Assembly: GCF_015679985.1 (NCBI RefSeq)
Contig: NZ_CP049239.1
Coordinates: forward strand, 1,612,001 to 1,676,000
DNA: 64,000 nucleotides
Reading direction: 5' to 3'
Source: Campylobacter concisus
GTDB taxonomy: Bacteria > Campylobacterota > Campylobacteria > Campylobacterales > Campylobacteraceae
Shown here: positions 17,582 to 23,850 of the stretch, in pieces
Position numbering within the stretch: the stretch's first letter is position 1
How the letters are laid out: every line of letters starts with the position of its first letter
Program-made: the position numbers and the translations under genes
The notes under the pieces: model-generated
The model's database searches: none
What the model was told of the DNA's origin: nothing
Seen by the model: only the letters and a program-made list of their open reading frames with translations

Positions 17582-17603
17582 CCTTAAATTTATATAAAAT
17601 AGA

Positions 17604-17616
17604 ATAGTATAACTAT
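17604..17616. promoter_or_regulatory. Operator OL2, ATAGT-ATA-ACTAT
   Basis: The second exact copy of the 13-mer. It sits just upstream of a rightward promoter (TATAAT at 17640-17645) and could therefore govern both the rightward gene at 17673 and the leftward operon. Read on the minus strand it contains TATACT, which may serve as a leftward -10. Confidence 0.8.
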
Positions 17617-17672
17617 ACTTTTTAAAATATATTTTGTGGTATAATTTTTGTTAAATTTTTTAGGGAGATTAC

Positions 17673-18116
17673 ATGAAAAGAATATTAGCTTTATTATTGC
17701 TCACAACACAAATAGCACTATTTGGGGCAGGTAGCGATTTGACAAATAAAGAGCTTCACAGTGTACTTGAGAATATACAGGTAATATTGGGGGTTATTTT
17801 ATTTTTTTTAATTTTAAAAATTTTATTTAAAAAGAAAGAAACAAGCATAGCGGATCAGACAAATGGCAATAACAGTGGAGATTATATTTGCACCACTTGC
17901 CATTCAAGAACAGGTGCACATTTTAAAAGAAAGTATTCGATGGGATGGTTTTGGATAATTTTTATATTTATTAGTATGGGATTGGGCTTGATCGTTTATT
18001 TTCTAATAGGGAAAAAAGAAAATGTTTGTCCAGTGTGTGGAGCTAAAACTCTTGTGCCAATTAACACCCCAATAGGACAACAAATATTAAAAAACAATAC
18101 CAACAATTTATCTTAA
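17673..18116 (+). CDS. Membrane protein with a C-terminal zinc-ribbon-like region
   Basis: A 147-aa protein. It has a hydrophobic N-terminus that may be a signal peptide (residues 1-20), a TM segment (about 36-50), CTTCHSRTG (CxxC), a second TM segment (about 90-113), and VCPVCGAK (CxxC). The two CxxC pairs could together bind zinc. TATAAT at 17640-17645 and AGGGAG before the ATG are good expression signals. It lies next to the operator pair and outside the phage structural operons, so it is probably a cargo (moron) gene. Function unknown. Confidence 0.7.
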   Translation: MKRILALLLLTTQIALFGAGSDLTNKELHSVLENIQVILGVILFFLILKILFKKKETSIADQTNGNNSGDYICTTCHSRTGAHFKRKYSMGWFWIIFIFISMGLGLIVYFLIGKKENVCPVCGAKTLVPINTPIGQQILKNNTNNLS

Positions 18117-18168
18117 TTTTCTCCACACCCATGGCGGGAAGAGAATATTCCAAAAGGTTATATTAAAG

Positions 18169-18258
18169 ATAACTTAATGTTATTTAAAATATTACTTAAA
18201 GTTATGTAATTTTAAAAATAGGCTGGAATTTAATTGCTAAAAATATTTGTGTTATAAT
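18169..18258 (+). promoter_or_regulatory. Promoter of the restriction-modification pair with two palindromes
   Basis: TATAAT at 18253-18258 lies 24 bp before the methylase ATG. Upstream are ATAAC-N5-GTTAT (18169-18183) and ATTAC-N10-GTAAT (18191-18210), which share the word ACTTAA. Palindromes in front of restriction-modification genes often bind a controller or the methylase itself. That is an inference here, as no controller gene is visible. Confidence 0.45.
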
Positions 18259-18281
18259 GCTATTACGTTATGGAGGAGATT

Positions 18282-19088
18282 ATGAAGACTTTTTTAAAAT
18301 GGGCAGGTAACAAGAGTCAGATAAAAGATATTGTTAAAAAATATATAGATTGTGAAAATAGATTTATAGAGCCATTTGCTGGCAGTTGTGCAATATCTTT
18401 AAATGTGGACGCAAAAAGCTATGTCATCTCCGACGTAAATAACGACTTGATAACGCTTTACAAAACACTGATAGCCGATAATGACTTTATTGAATACTCA
18501 AAATCTTTCTTTATTACAGAGAACAATACGCAAGAAAAGTTTTATGAGCTTAGGGAAGAATTTAACTCCACTAAAGACCAAAGATTAAAATCAGCACTTT
18601 TTATTTATTTAAATAGACATGGGTTTAACGGACTGTGTAGATATAATAGCAAGGGCAGTTTTAACGTACCTTTTGGTAGATACAAGACGCCGTATTTTCC
18701 TGAAAATGAAATGATTGATTTTAAAAATAAACTAAAAAAAGCTAAATTTTTATGTCAAGATTTTAGAAAAACTATGGTGAGTGCAAAAAAGGGCGATGTC
18801 GTATATTGCGATCCCCCCTACATTCCGCTGTCTAAAACGTCAAGCTTTACGTCTTACGCACAGGGAGGTTTTGGCGAGCAGGATCAAATAGACCTTATGA
18901 AAATGGCTCAAAATTTGAGAGAAAAAGGGGTAAGAGTTATTATCTCAAACCATAATAACGAGTTCTCGCAAAACCTTTATAGTGGAGCTAATCTAATAGA
19001 GGAGTTTGAGGTGCAAAGGTATATTTCATGTATTGGCGAAAAAAGAAGTAGAGCTGGGGAAGTTTTGGCGGTGTATCATGCCAGGTAG
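18282..19088 (+). CDS. D12-class DNA adenine N6-methyltransferase (Dam-like)
   Basis: A 268-aa enzyme. The S-adenosylmethionine site is formed by FLKWAGNKSQI at the N-terminus and FIEPFAGSCAISLNV. The catalytic motif is VVYCDPPYIP (DPPY). RHGFNGLCRYNSKGSFNVPFG is the conserved target-recognition-side segment of Dam and DpnM-type enzymes. The start at 18282 follows GGAGGAG; an upstream in-frame ATG at 18270 overlaps it. The gene overlaps the next one, a nuclease, by 11 bases. The pair looks like a type II restriction-modification system. GATC is the common target of this class, but specificity is not readable here. Confidence 0.92.
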   Translation: MKTFLKWAGNKSQIKDIVKKYIDCENRFIEPFAGSCAISLNVDAKSYVISDVNNDLITLYKTLIADNDFIEYSKSFFITENNTQEKFYELREEFNSTKDQRLKSALFIYLNRHGFNGLCRYNSKGSFNVPFGRYKTPYFPENEMIDFKNKLKKAKFLCQDFRKTMVSAKKGDVVYCDPPYIPLSKTSSFTSYAQGGFGEQDQIDLMKMAQNLREKGVRVIISNHNNEFSQNLYSGANLIEEFEVQRYISCIGEKRSRAGEVLAVYHAR

Positions 19089-19569
19089 AACACAAGGTAA
19101 CGCTGCCAATAGCTCTGGTAATGTTTTGGAGCAAGCTGTTATATCAACCATGACTACTAAAGGCTTTCAGGTGGCAATGTATAGAGAGTGGCAAAAGTCA
19201 CCATCTCTATATGGGGGCGAGCTACTTTTAAAAAACGTCCCATATAACACCATTTATGGACATCAGGGGAATACGGAGTTTTTATTAAAAAGCGCCTCTA
19301 GAAATATAGAGATAAGAATAGAGTGCAAATGGCAACAAGCAGCAGGCAGTGTTGATGAAAAATTTCCATATCTTTATTTGAACTGTATCGAGACAATGCC
19401 GGAGAGCCACATTATTATTTTGGTTGATGGTAATGGATATAAAACTGGTGCACTTGAGTGGCTAAATTCTGCCGTCGATAATAGGCGATACCAAAACGAA
19501 AACAACAATAAAATAATTCAAGTTATGAGCCTCGCCCAATTTATAGCTTGGGCGAATATAAATTTTTAG
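19078..19569 (+). CDS. PD-(D/E)XK nuclease, probable type II restriction endonuclease
   Basis: A 163-aa protein starting at ATG 19078 inside the end of the methylase gene (11-base overlap, different frame), so the two are translationally coupled. A PD-(D/E)XK-like core is visible: an upstream acidic residue (Glu67 in NTEFLL) followed by IRIECKWQQ (Glu82-x-Lys84). YLNCIETMPESHIIILVDG is a plausible next strand. The coupled methylase supports a restriction endonuclease. The alternative is a nuclease with another role in the phage. Confidence 0.78.
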   Translation: MPGRTQGNAANSSGNVLEQAVISTMTTKGFQVAMYREWQKSPSLYGGELLLKNVPYNTIYGHQGNTEFLLKSASRNIEIRIECKWQQAAGSVDEKFPYLYLNCIETMPESHIIILVDGNGYKTGALEWLNSAVDNRRYQNENNNKIIQVMSLAQFIAWANINF

Positions 19570-19839
19570 TCAAAAGGGCCAACTCTCATTGTAATGTTCA
19601 AAAACGCCCCTTAAATAGCCCAAAGCAAATGCTGCGTGAGGGCTCTTGTGTCTTACGGTTCCAGCTTGACTTTCTTCTAGATCATCAAAATTAATATTTA
19701 AAGATGTCTGCAACTGCCTTCCTGCTTCAAGCCCAGCCTCGTATGCACACCCCGCGCATTTGTGGCGGCCGTCTCCACCTTGATCGTTTGGCAACAAAGT
19801 AAATTCGTCGTTGTGTCTATGTTCTCTTTGACAAGCCAT
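19570..19839 (-). CDS. Small Cys/His protein next to the thermonuclease
   Basis: An 89-aa protein starting at ATG 19839, with AAAGGAGACTAT just before it. Features: HKCAGCAYEAGLEAG and SPHAAFALGYLRGVFEHY, which look like two related A-x-x-x-G-x-x-x-G helices, plus HRH and CxxC that could bind a metal. I do not recognise a named family. It is downstream of, and in the same direction as, the thermonuclease gene, and may be co-transcribed. Confidence 0.62.
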   Translation of the reverse strand: MACQREHRHNDEFTLLPNDQGGDGRHKCAGCAYEAGLEAGRQLQTSLNINFDDLEESQAGTVRHKSPHAAFALGYLRGVFEHYNESWPF

Positions 19840-19885
19840 ATAGTCTCCTTTGTTTAGTAAATTAGTTATTATAATAAAATTAGTA

Positions 19886-20317
19886 TTATTGTTTTCTAAA
19901 AACCCACGGCGGAGTAGGATTACTACTCTGCCAAAGCCCATGCTTGTTCTCACGCGCTGTTTTCTCTTGATCTACATATATTCTTGAGTATTTTACATAA
20001 GCCCAAGCATAGCCGTTTAGTACCATTTGGGCGTTTATATCCTGCCCTTTATAGTAAATAATGCCTAGCGTGCGGTTATATCTATCCTTGCCTTTTGGCT
20101 CTACTTCTACCACTTGTCCTGCGATCAGGCGGGCTAAAAATTGTTTTGATTTTTGTCCGTAGTCTTGCTTTTTCTCTGGAGCGTCAATACCGTATAGCCT
20201 TACCTTTGTTTGCTCTTTGCCGCTTAGCACCGTGATCGTGTCGCCGTCAGATATTTTTATGACTTTAGCTGAAAATGCAAAGAGAAATAAGGGGAGCAAT
20301 AAAAATAAAAATCGCAT
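19886..20317 (-). CDS. Exported thermonuclease (SNase family)
   Basis: A 143-aa protein with a signal peptide (residues 1-17, RFLFLLLPLFLFAFSA) and a complete SNase domain. KISDGDTITV supplies the Ca2+-binding Asp, VRLYGIDAPEK the catalytic Arg and Asp, and KDRYNRTLGIIY and GLWQ complete the fold. Family members cut DNA and RNA. The signal peptide places it in the periplasm or outside the cell. Exported nucleases carried by Campylobacter phages are known to interfere with natural transformation (the dns genes of CJIE elements, a different nuclease family). A similar role is possible here but inferred. Confidence 0.9.
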   Translation of the reverse strand: MRFLFLLLPLFLFAFSAKVIKISDGDTITVLSGKEQTKVRLYGIDAPEKKQDYGQKSKQFLARLIAGQVVEVEPKGKDRYNRTLGIIYYKGQDINAQMVLNGYAWAYVKYSRIYVDQEKTARENKHGLWQSSNPTPPWVFRKQ

Positions 20318-20324
20318 TAGTCAA

Positions 20325-20975
20325 TTAATTAGTATTAATGATAATATTGCTAATATCTATTGGTGGCACAATATCTTCTTCTACATACAATGTTTTGCCC
20401 AAGAAAAAACCTATAACATTCTTTTCTGGGTATTTTTTTAATATGACATTTTTTGCAGCCTTAAAATGTCCCCCAGTAGTTAAAACATCATCTACTAATA
20501 TGATATTCTCTTTTAGAGGATCTGGTGATTGGGTAAATATTATATTTTGAAATAAAATTTCAGGACTCCTCACGCCGTAATTATGCGCAGGCAAGCATTC
20601 TTCTTTAACATCTAAACATAATTGAACATTATAATTTGGGGACTTTTTACCAAGGAATAATACTACTTGATCTAATCTGTCATCAAACTTTTGTGACCCC
20701 CTTGGCTTTGATGTAGGCATTGGGATAATAGTACAAAAGCGTCCATTTAGGACAATGTGTAACATATCGGCAAATTTTTTTATTGCTGCAGTTTTATAGC
20801 CCCATGAATTAGTGTTTTTGTATTTTATGTCTTTTTTAAAATTAAATATTAAATCGTTATCTTTAGACGCCGAGTAACCACCACCTGGCAAATAGTTCAA
20901 AAAATAGTAGCATTCATCATTTTGCGTAATATAAGTTGTCTTTTTATCAGGTATTAGTTTGATTGGCTTGCACAT
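20325..20975 (-). CDS. Phosphoribosyltransferase-domain protein, candidate ShosT-like toxin
   Basis: A 216-aa protein. The PRPP-binding motif is IILVDDVLTTGGHFKAA, the typical acidic D-D-x-x-T-T-G-G signature of type I phosphoribosyltransferases. LNGRFCTIIPMPTSKPRG is a ComF-like upstream segment. Its start lies two bases from the end of the DprA-like gene. The combination of a PRTase protein and a DprA-like protein is the composition of the ShosTA toxin-antitoxin system. The system call rests on that pairing; biochemical activity is unknown. The plain alternative is a ComF-type competence protein. Confidence 0.75.
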   Translation of the reverse strand: MCKPIKLIPDKKTTYITQNDECYYFLNYLPGGGYSASKDNDLIFNFKKDIKYKNTNSWGYKTAAIKKFADMLHIVLNGRFCTIIPMPTSKPRGSQKFDDRLDQVVLFLGKKSPNYNVQLCLDVKEECLPAHNYGVRSPEILFQNIIFTQSPDPLKENIILVDDVLTTGGHFKAAKNVILKKYPEKNVIGFFLGKTLYVEEDIVPPIDISNIIINTN

Positions 20976-20976
20976 T

Positions 20977-21801
20977 TTAAAAATGCCTTAAGATGTCGTC
21001 AATTGAACTAACTCTAATAGCCCCTCTGTCCTCGTAAGTATGTGGCCACTTTAGCCCATTTTCAAAGCATGAGTTTAATATAAATAGTTTTCTGCCCATC
21101 TCCATGCAAGCTCTTGCCTGCGTTAATGTTCCGCTAGTCTCAGAGGCTTCTACGATTACGGTGGCGTCCGAAACAGCGGCCATTACTGCATTACGCTCTG
21201 GAAAGTAGAATTTTTTTGTAGCAAAAGGCTGTTTTGAGTATTTAAAAAATGGCACGTGACTTAACAATAGGTGCTTTTGTGCCACTTCATCTTGTAATGA
21301 TTTATTCTCTTTTGGGTAATACTCGTTTATCGGTGTGCCTATGACGCCTATTAAATGCCCGCTGTGCTTTATGGTAGATTGCATGGCTTCGGTATCAATA
21401 CCTGCCGCCAACCCAGATACTATTACAAAGCCTTCTTCTGTTAATAATTTAGCTAGATGCCTTGCTCTGGTTTTGCCATTATCCGTAGCCTTTCTAGCTC
21501 CCACAATAGAGATTTTTTTTGGAGCTTCTAAAAGGCTAATATCCCCTTTAAAGTAAAGTTTTTTTATGTAAGTTTCTTTTAAAAGAGCTGGGTATTGATA
21601 GCTTTCGTTTGTGATTATAGAAAAATTTTTAGGCAAATCTTTAAAAAAATTTTCTATATCCGCTCGCACATCTTGTATATTTAGCGGCAATTGAGAATGT
21701 TTCAACTCGTCAACTTTTTTTAGGTTGCTATTTTGAATACTAGCCCACATTAATTCGTAATTAATAGTTTCTTGATAAAGATTTATAGCATCTATAACCA
21801 T
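20977..21801 (-). CDS. DprA/SMF-like protein, candidate ShosA-like antitoxin
   Basis: A 274-aa protein with a DprA Rossmann core: KKISIVGARKATDNGKTRA, GFVIVSGLAAGIDTEAM, the HSGHLIGVIGTPINEYYPKEN loop, and ATVIVEASETSGTLTQARACMEMGRKLFIL. It lacks the C-terminal winged helix of long DprA proteins. The ATG at 21801 is preferred; the frame continues upstream to a GTG at 21849 through a very basic stretch. It is encoded immediately upstream of the PRTase gene with a one-base gap, so the two form an operon. Canonical chromosomal dprA would not normally sit in a prophage beside such a partner. Confidence 0.75.
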   Translation of the reverse strand: MVIDAINLYQETINYELMWASIQNSNLKKVDELKHSQLPLNIQDVRADIENFFKDLPKNFSIITNESYQYPALLKETYIKKLYFKGDISLLEAPKKISIVGARKATDNGKTRARHLAKLLTEEGFVIVSGLAAGIDTEAMQSTIKHSGHLIGVIGTPINEYYPKENKSLQDEVAQKHLLLSHVPFFKYSKQPFATKKFYFPERNAVMAAVSDATVIVEASETSGTLTQARACMEMGRKLFILNSCFENGLKWPHTYEDRGAIRVSSIDDILRHF

Positions 21802-21945
21802 TTTAATTTTTCTCTTTTTATGGTGTCCTTTTTTATAAAATTTTAACACTATTTTGCAAAAACTACTATTAATTTTTTAGAAAATACCCCTACTTTATCC
21901 CATAATCCTCAAACGTTAGCCCTTTATACACTTCGCAATGGACTT

Positions 21946-22644
21946 TTAAATTCGTTTAGAGTTTATGCTATATGATCCTACCACGCGACCTATTATGGTT
22001 ATTGGTAGATCTTCGGACATAACGATAGGTTCATAATCTTTATTATCGCTGATAAGCTGTAATGATGGACGCTTTTTTATCCTCTTTACGAGCAATTCTC
22101 CATCATAACGGCAAACATAGATAGCCCCCTCTATCGCTTCTGTTTGATCGACGCAAAAGACTACCAAATCCGTTTCCTTTATCGTCGGCTCCATTGAGTT
22201 GCCAAAACAAGGGATTATGCCTAATCTAGCACGAGGATTTACGTTGAACATTAATCTTAAATCTTGCGGGTTAAAAGGCAGTAGATCGTAGTCGCCCATA
22301 TCGCCATTCTCGGCACCAAACCCAGCAGACACTACCCCATCTTTAAAAAACGGAACATAGACGGTATCGCTATTGTTTTCTCCATCTTCGGCTTCTTTAT
22401 CTGGCGGGACGATCTGAAATAAGTCTTGTAAAATTAAGTCATTTGTTGGAATGCCTAATAGCTCGCACATTGCTTGTGCTTTTTCTATTTCGGGTTTGTT
22501 TTTGTCGTCTTTAAACCAAAATTTTATACCGCTTTCTGATATTTCATACCCGGCTTCTGTAAGTATCTCTGCTAATTTTCCATAAGATATTTTCTTTTCC
22601 TTTAGAACTTTTTTTAATAGTGGTTTATTGAGTTTGTATTCCAT
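21946..22644 (-). CDS. LexA/CI-type repressor with S24 self-cleavage domain
   Basis: A 232-aa repressor. The N-terminal helix-turn-helix (about residues 5-70) includes ISYGKLAEILTEAGYEISESGIKFWFKD. The S24 peptidase domain carries the nucleophile Ser in GNSMEPT and the general-base Lys in DGELLVKRI. Such repressors self-cleave when RecA is activated, inducing the prophage. The ATG at 22644 follows GGAGG; an upstream TTG overlaps that site. It faces the rightward early operon across a set of three operator sites that also occur at 17.6 kb. Confidence 0.92.
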   Translation of the reverse strand: MEYKLNKPLLKKVLKEKKISYGKLAEILTEAGYEISESGIKFWFKDDKNKPEIEKAQAMCELLGIPTNDLILQDLFQIVPPDKEAEDGENNSDTVYVPFFKDGVVSAGFGAENGDMGDYDLLPFNPQDLRLMFNVNPRARLGIIPCFGNSMEPTIKETDLVVFCVDQTEAIEGAIYVCRYDGELLVKRIKKRPSLQLISDNKDYEPIVMSEDLPITIIGRVVGSYSINSKRI

Positions 22645-22666
22645 GCTATCCTCCAAAGTAAAATGT

Positions 22667-22679
22667 ATAGTAATTATAT
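22667..22679. promoter_or_regulatory. Operator OR3 (half-conserved), ATAGT-AAT-TATAT
   Basis: This carries one good ATAGT half-site and a degenerate second half. Its centre is 35 bp from OR2. It overlaps the likely -10 (TATAAT on the minus strand, 22674-22679) of the repressor's own promoter, so occupancy would give autorepression. Confidence 0.55.
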
Positions 22680-22701
22680 TCTTTTTTTAAAATAATTTAA
22701 T

Positions 22702-22714
22702 ATAGTAATACTAT
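22702..22714. promoter_or_regulatory. Operator OR2, ATAGT-AAT-ACTAT
   Basis: A perfect 5+5 inverted repeat in the middle of the divergent intergenic region between the repressor and the rightward early gene. Spacing to its neighbours is 35 and 34 bp centre to centre. Confidence 0.8.
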
Positions 22715-22735
22715 ACTATTAATAACTTTTTAAGA

Positions 22736-22751
22736 ATAGTATAGCTATACT
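22736..22751. promoter_or_regulatory. Operator OR1 overlapping the rightward early -10 (TATACT)
   Basis: ATAGT-ATA-GCTAT at 22736-22748 differs from the OL 13-mer by one base. TATACT (22746-22751) overlaps it and lies six bases before the ATG at 22758, so repressor binding would block the rightward promoter. The expected transcription start falls at or next to that ATG. Confidence 0.75.
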
Positions 22752-22757
22752 TTCATT

Positions 22758-22973
22758 ATGACAACTAAAAAATTTACACAAATATTAAGAAAGCATTACA
22801 GTAAAGAGGTTTCTGTCAAAGGAATAAAGTATGGCTATTTTAGCCCTAAGAGAGAAAAAATAACAGCTATGTATGTCGAGGATGGCATAAAACCGACTTT
22901 TTGGGAGGAAGTAAAAAACGGCTGGTATAGAACTCAAAGGCTAAAAGAAAAATCTCAAAAGGCTAAAAAATGA
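22758..22973 (+). CDS. First rightward early protein, possibly leaderless
   Basis: A 71-aa basic protein (TKKFTQILRKHYSKEVSVKGIKYGYFS..., WYRTQRLKEKSQKAKK). There is no ribosome binding site before the ATG, and the -10 sits six bases upstream, so the mRNA is probably leaderless. The position is that of a cro-type gene. The sequence does not show a clear helix-turn-helix, so a Cro role is only positional. Confidence 0.65.
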   Translation: MTTKKFTQILRKHYSKEVSVKGIKYGYFSPKREKITAMYVEDGIKPTFWEEVKNGWYRTQRLKEKSQKAKK

Positions 22974-23083
22974 TCGAAATTTTAAAGACTAGCATAACGC
23001 TTTTCGTCGGTGGGTTTGTCTTAGCTGGCGTGTTTACGGTGGCAGTCAATGCTTGTAAATTTATTTTAAGGGGCAGGAGATGA
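22970..23083 (+). CDS. Small single-pass membrane protein (37 aa)
   Basis: It starts in the stop of the preceding gene (ATGA overlap). The product has one hydrophobic segment (about residues 8-27: SITLFVGGFVLAGVFTVAV) and a basic end (LRGRR). It is an early-region small membrane protein of unknown role. Confidence 0.55.
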   Translation: MIEILKTSITLFVGGFVLAGVFTVAVNACKFILRGRR

Positions 23084-23244
23084 AAAAAACGCAAGAACAA
23101 CTAGAGAAAGAGCTTGCAAAGAGAAAATTTCAAAAGAAATTTCGTAAGTCATTAAAAAAGATGATGAAAGAGCTGGATAAGTTTGAGATGGACGACCAAG
23201 CTAAGATCGCAAAAATGATTAACGCTTACGTTAGTCTTTTTTAG
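23080..23244 (+). CDS. Small basic coiled-coil protein (54 aa)
   Basis: It starts at ATG 23080, overlapping the stop of the preceding gene, with GGGGCAGGAG as ribosome binding site. The product is Lys/Glu-rich and helical (TQEQLEKELAKRKFQKKFRKSLKKMMKELDKFEM). Unknown function. Confidence 0.55.
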   Translation: MKKTQEQLEKELAKRKFQKKFRKSLKKMMKELDKFEMDDQAKIAKMINAYVSLF

Positions 23245-23410
23245 TGTCTTTATTGAGTTTTTCTAGCGTTGGGGCTATCTCTTGAGCTATTTTATTAAAA
23301 ATTTCAGAGACATCCCCTCCAAGCAAGTCATTCTTTTTCTCGCCGCTTGTATATCTTTTGTTTGATATGGCGAGTTTTGTAAGTTCTAAAACTATCTCTT
23401 TATCTGTCAT
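23231..23410 (-). CDS. Small protein on the opposite strand (59 aa)
   Basis: It starts at ATG 23410 after AAAAAGGACTTAT and reads TDKEIVLELTKLAISNK..., ending ...LEKLNKDTKKD. It is antisense to the surrounding rightward early genes, and its end overlaps the end of the 23080 gene by 14 bases. The composition and ribosome binding site favour a real gene. Its role is unknown. Confidence 0.5.
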   Translation of the reverse strand: MTDKEIVLELTKLAISNKRYTSGEKKNDLLGGDVSEIFNKIAQEIAPTLEKLNKDTKKD

Positions 23411-23494
23411 ATAAGTCCTTTTTGTGGATTTCTTGGCTTGGTCGCTTTGAAATTTTAAAAGGGCTTATATGAAAGATAACTTAAGGAGCGTGCA

Positions 23495-23764
23495 ATGGTA
23501 GCGAATAACAGCCTAGAGGCATACAACAAACTAAAGCCTGAGCTAAGCGGCAAACGTAGAGCCGTATATGAGATGTTTTGCCAGCACAAAGAGGGTGCGA
23601 CAAGACAAGAGATAGCACGCTGGTATAACGTGGCAATAAACAGCGTCTGCGGACGTGTCAATGAGTTAATAGCGCGTGGCTTTTTAGTTGAGATTGGATC
23701 AAAAAAAGACGTGATAAGTGGATGTAGCACTTCGATATTAAAACCCGCTGAAAGGATAGCGTAA
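23495..23764 (+). CDS. Winged-helix DNA-binding protein
   Basis: An 89-aa protein with a MarR/ArsR-like winged helix: KRRAVYEMFCQHKEGATRQEIARWYNVAINSVCGRVNELIARGFLVEIGSK. AAGGAGC lies before the ATG. Located in the early operon just before the replication genes, it may be a regulator or a replication accessory factor. Confidence 0.7.
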   Translation: MVANNSLEAYNKLKPELSGKRRAVYEMFCQHKEGATRQEIARWYNVAINSVCGRVNELIARGFLVEIGSKKDVISGCSTSILKPAERIA

Positions 23765-23850
23765 TGAATACTCCATTATATCTTTTAGTGGCTCTTTGTG
23801 TTATGGCGATACTTGACACATTTATTGAAATTTGGAAAGGGCTTAGATGA
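23764..23850 (+). CDS. Small membrane peptide (28 aa)
   Basis: It starts with ATGA overlap on the preceding stop and ends overlapping the next start. The product MNTPLYLLVALCVMAILD... is one hydrophobic helix with a short polar tail. It could be a genuine micropeptide or a coupling frame. Confidence 0.4.
   Translation: MNTPLYLLVALCVMAILDTFIEIWKGLR

Noticed and set aside
20977-21801. Housekeeping dprA for natural transformation
   Set aside because: It lies inside the prophage next to a phosphoribosyltransferase gene and lacks the usual C-terminal extension. A ShosA-like role fits better, although it is not proven.
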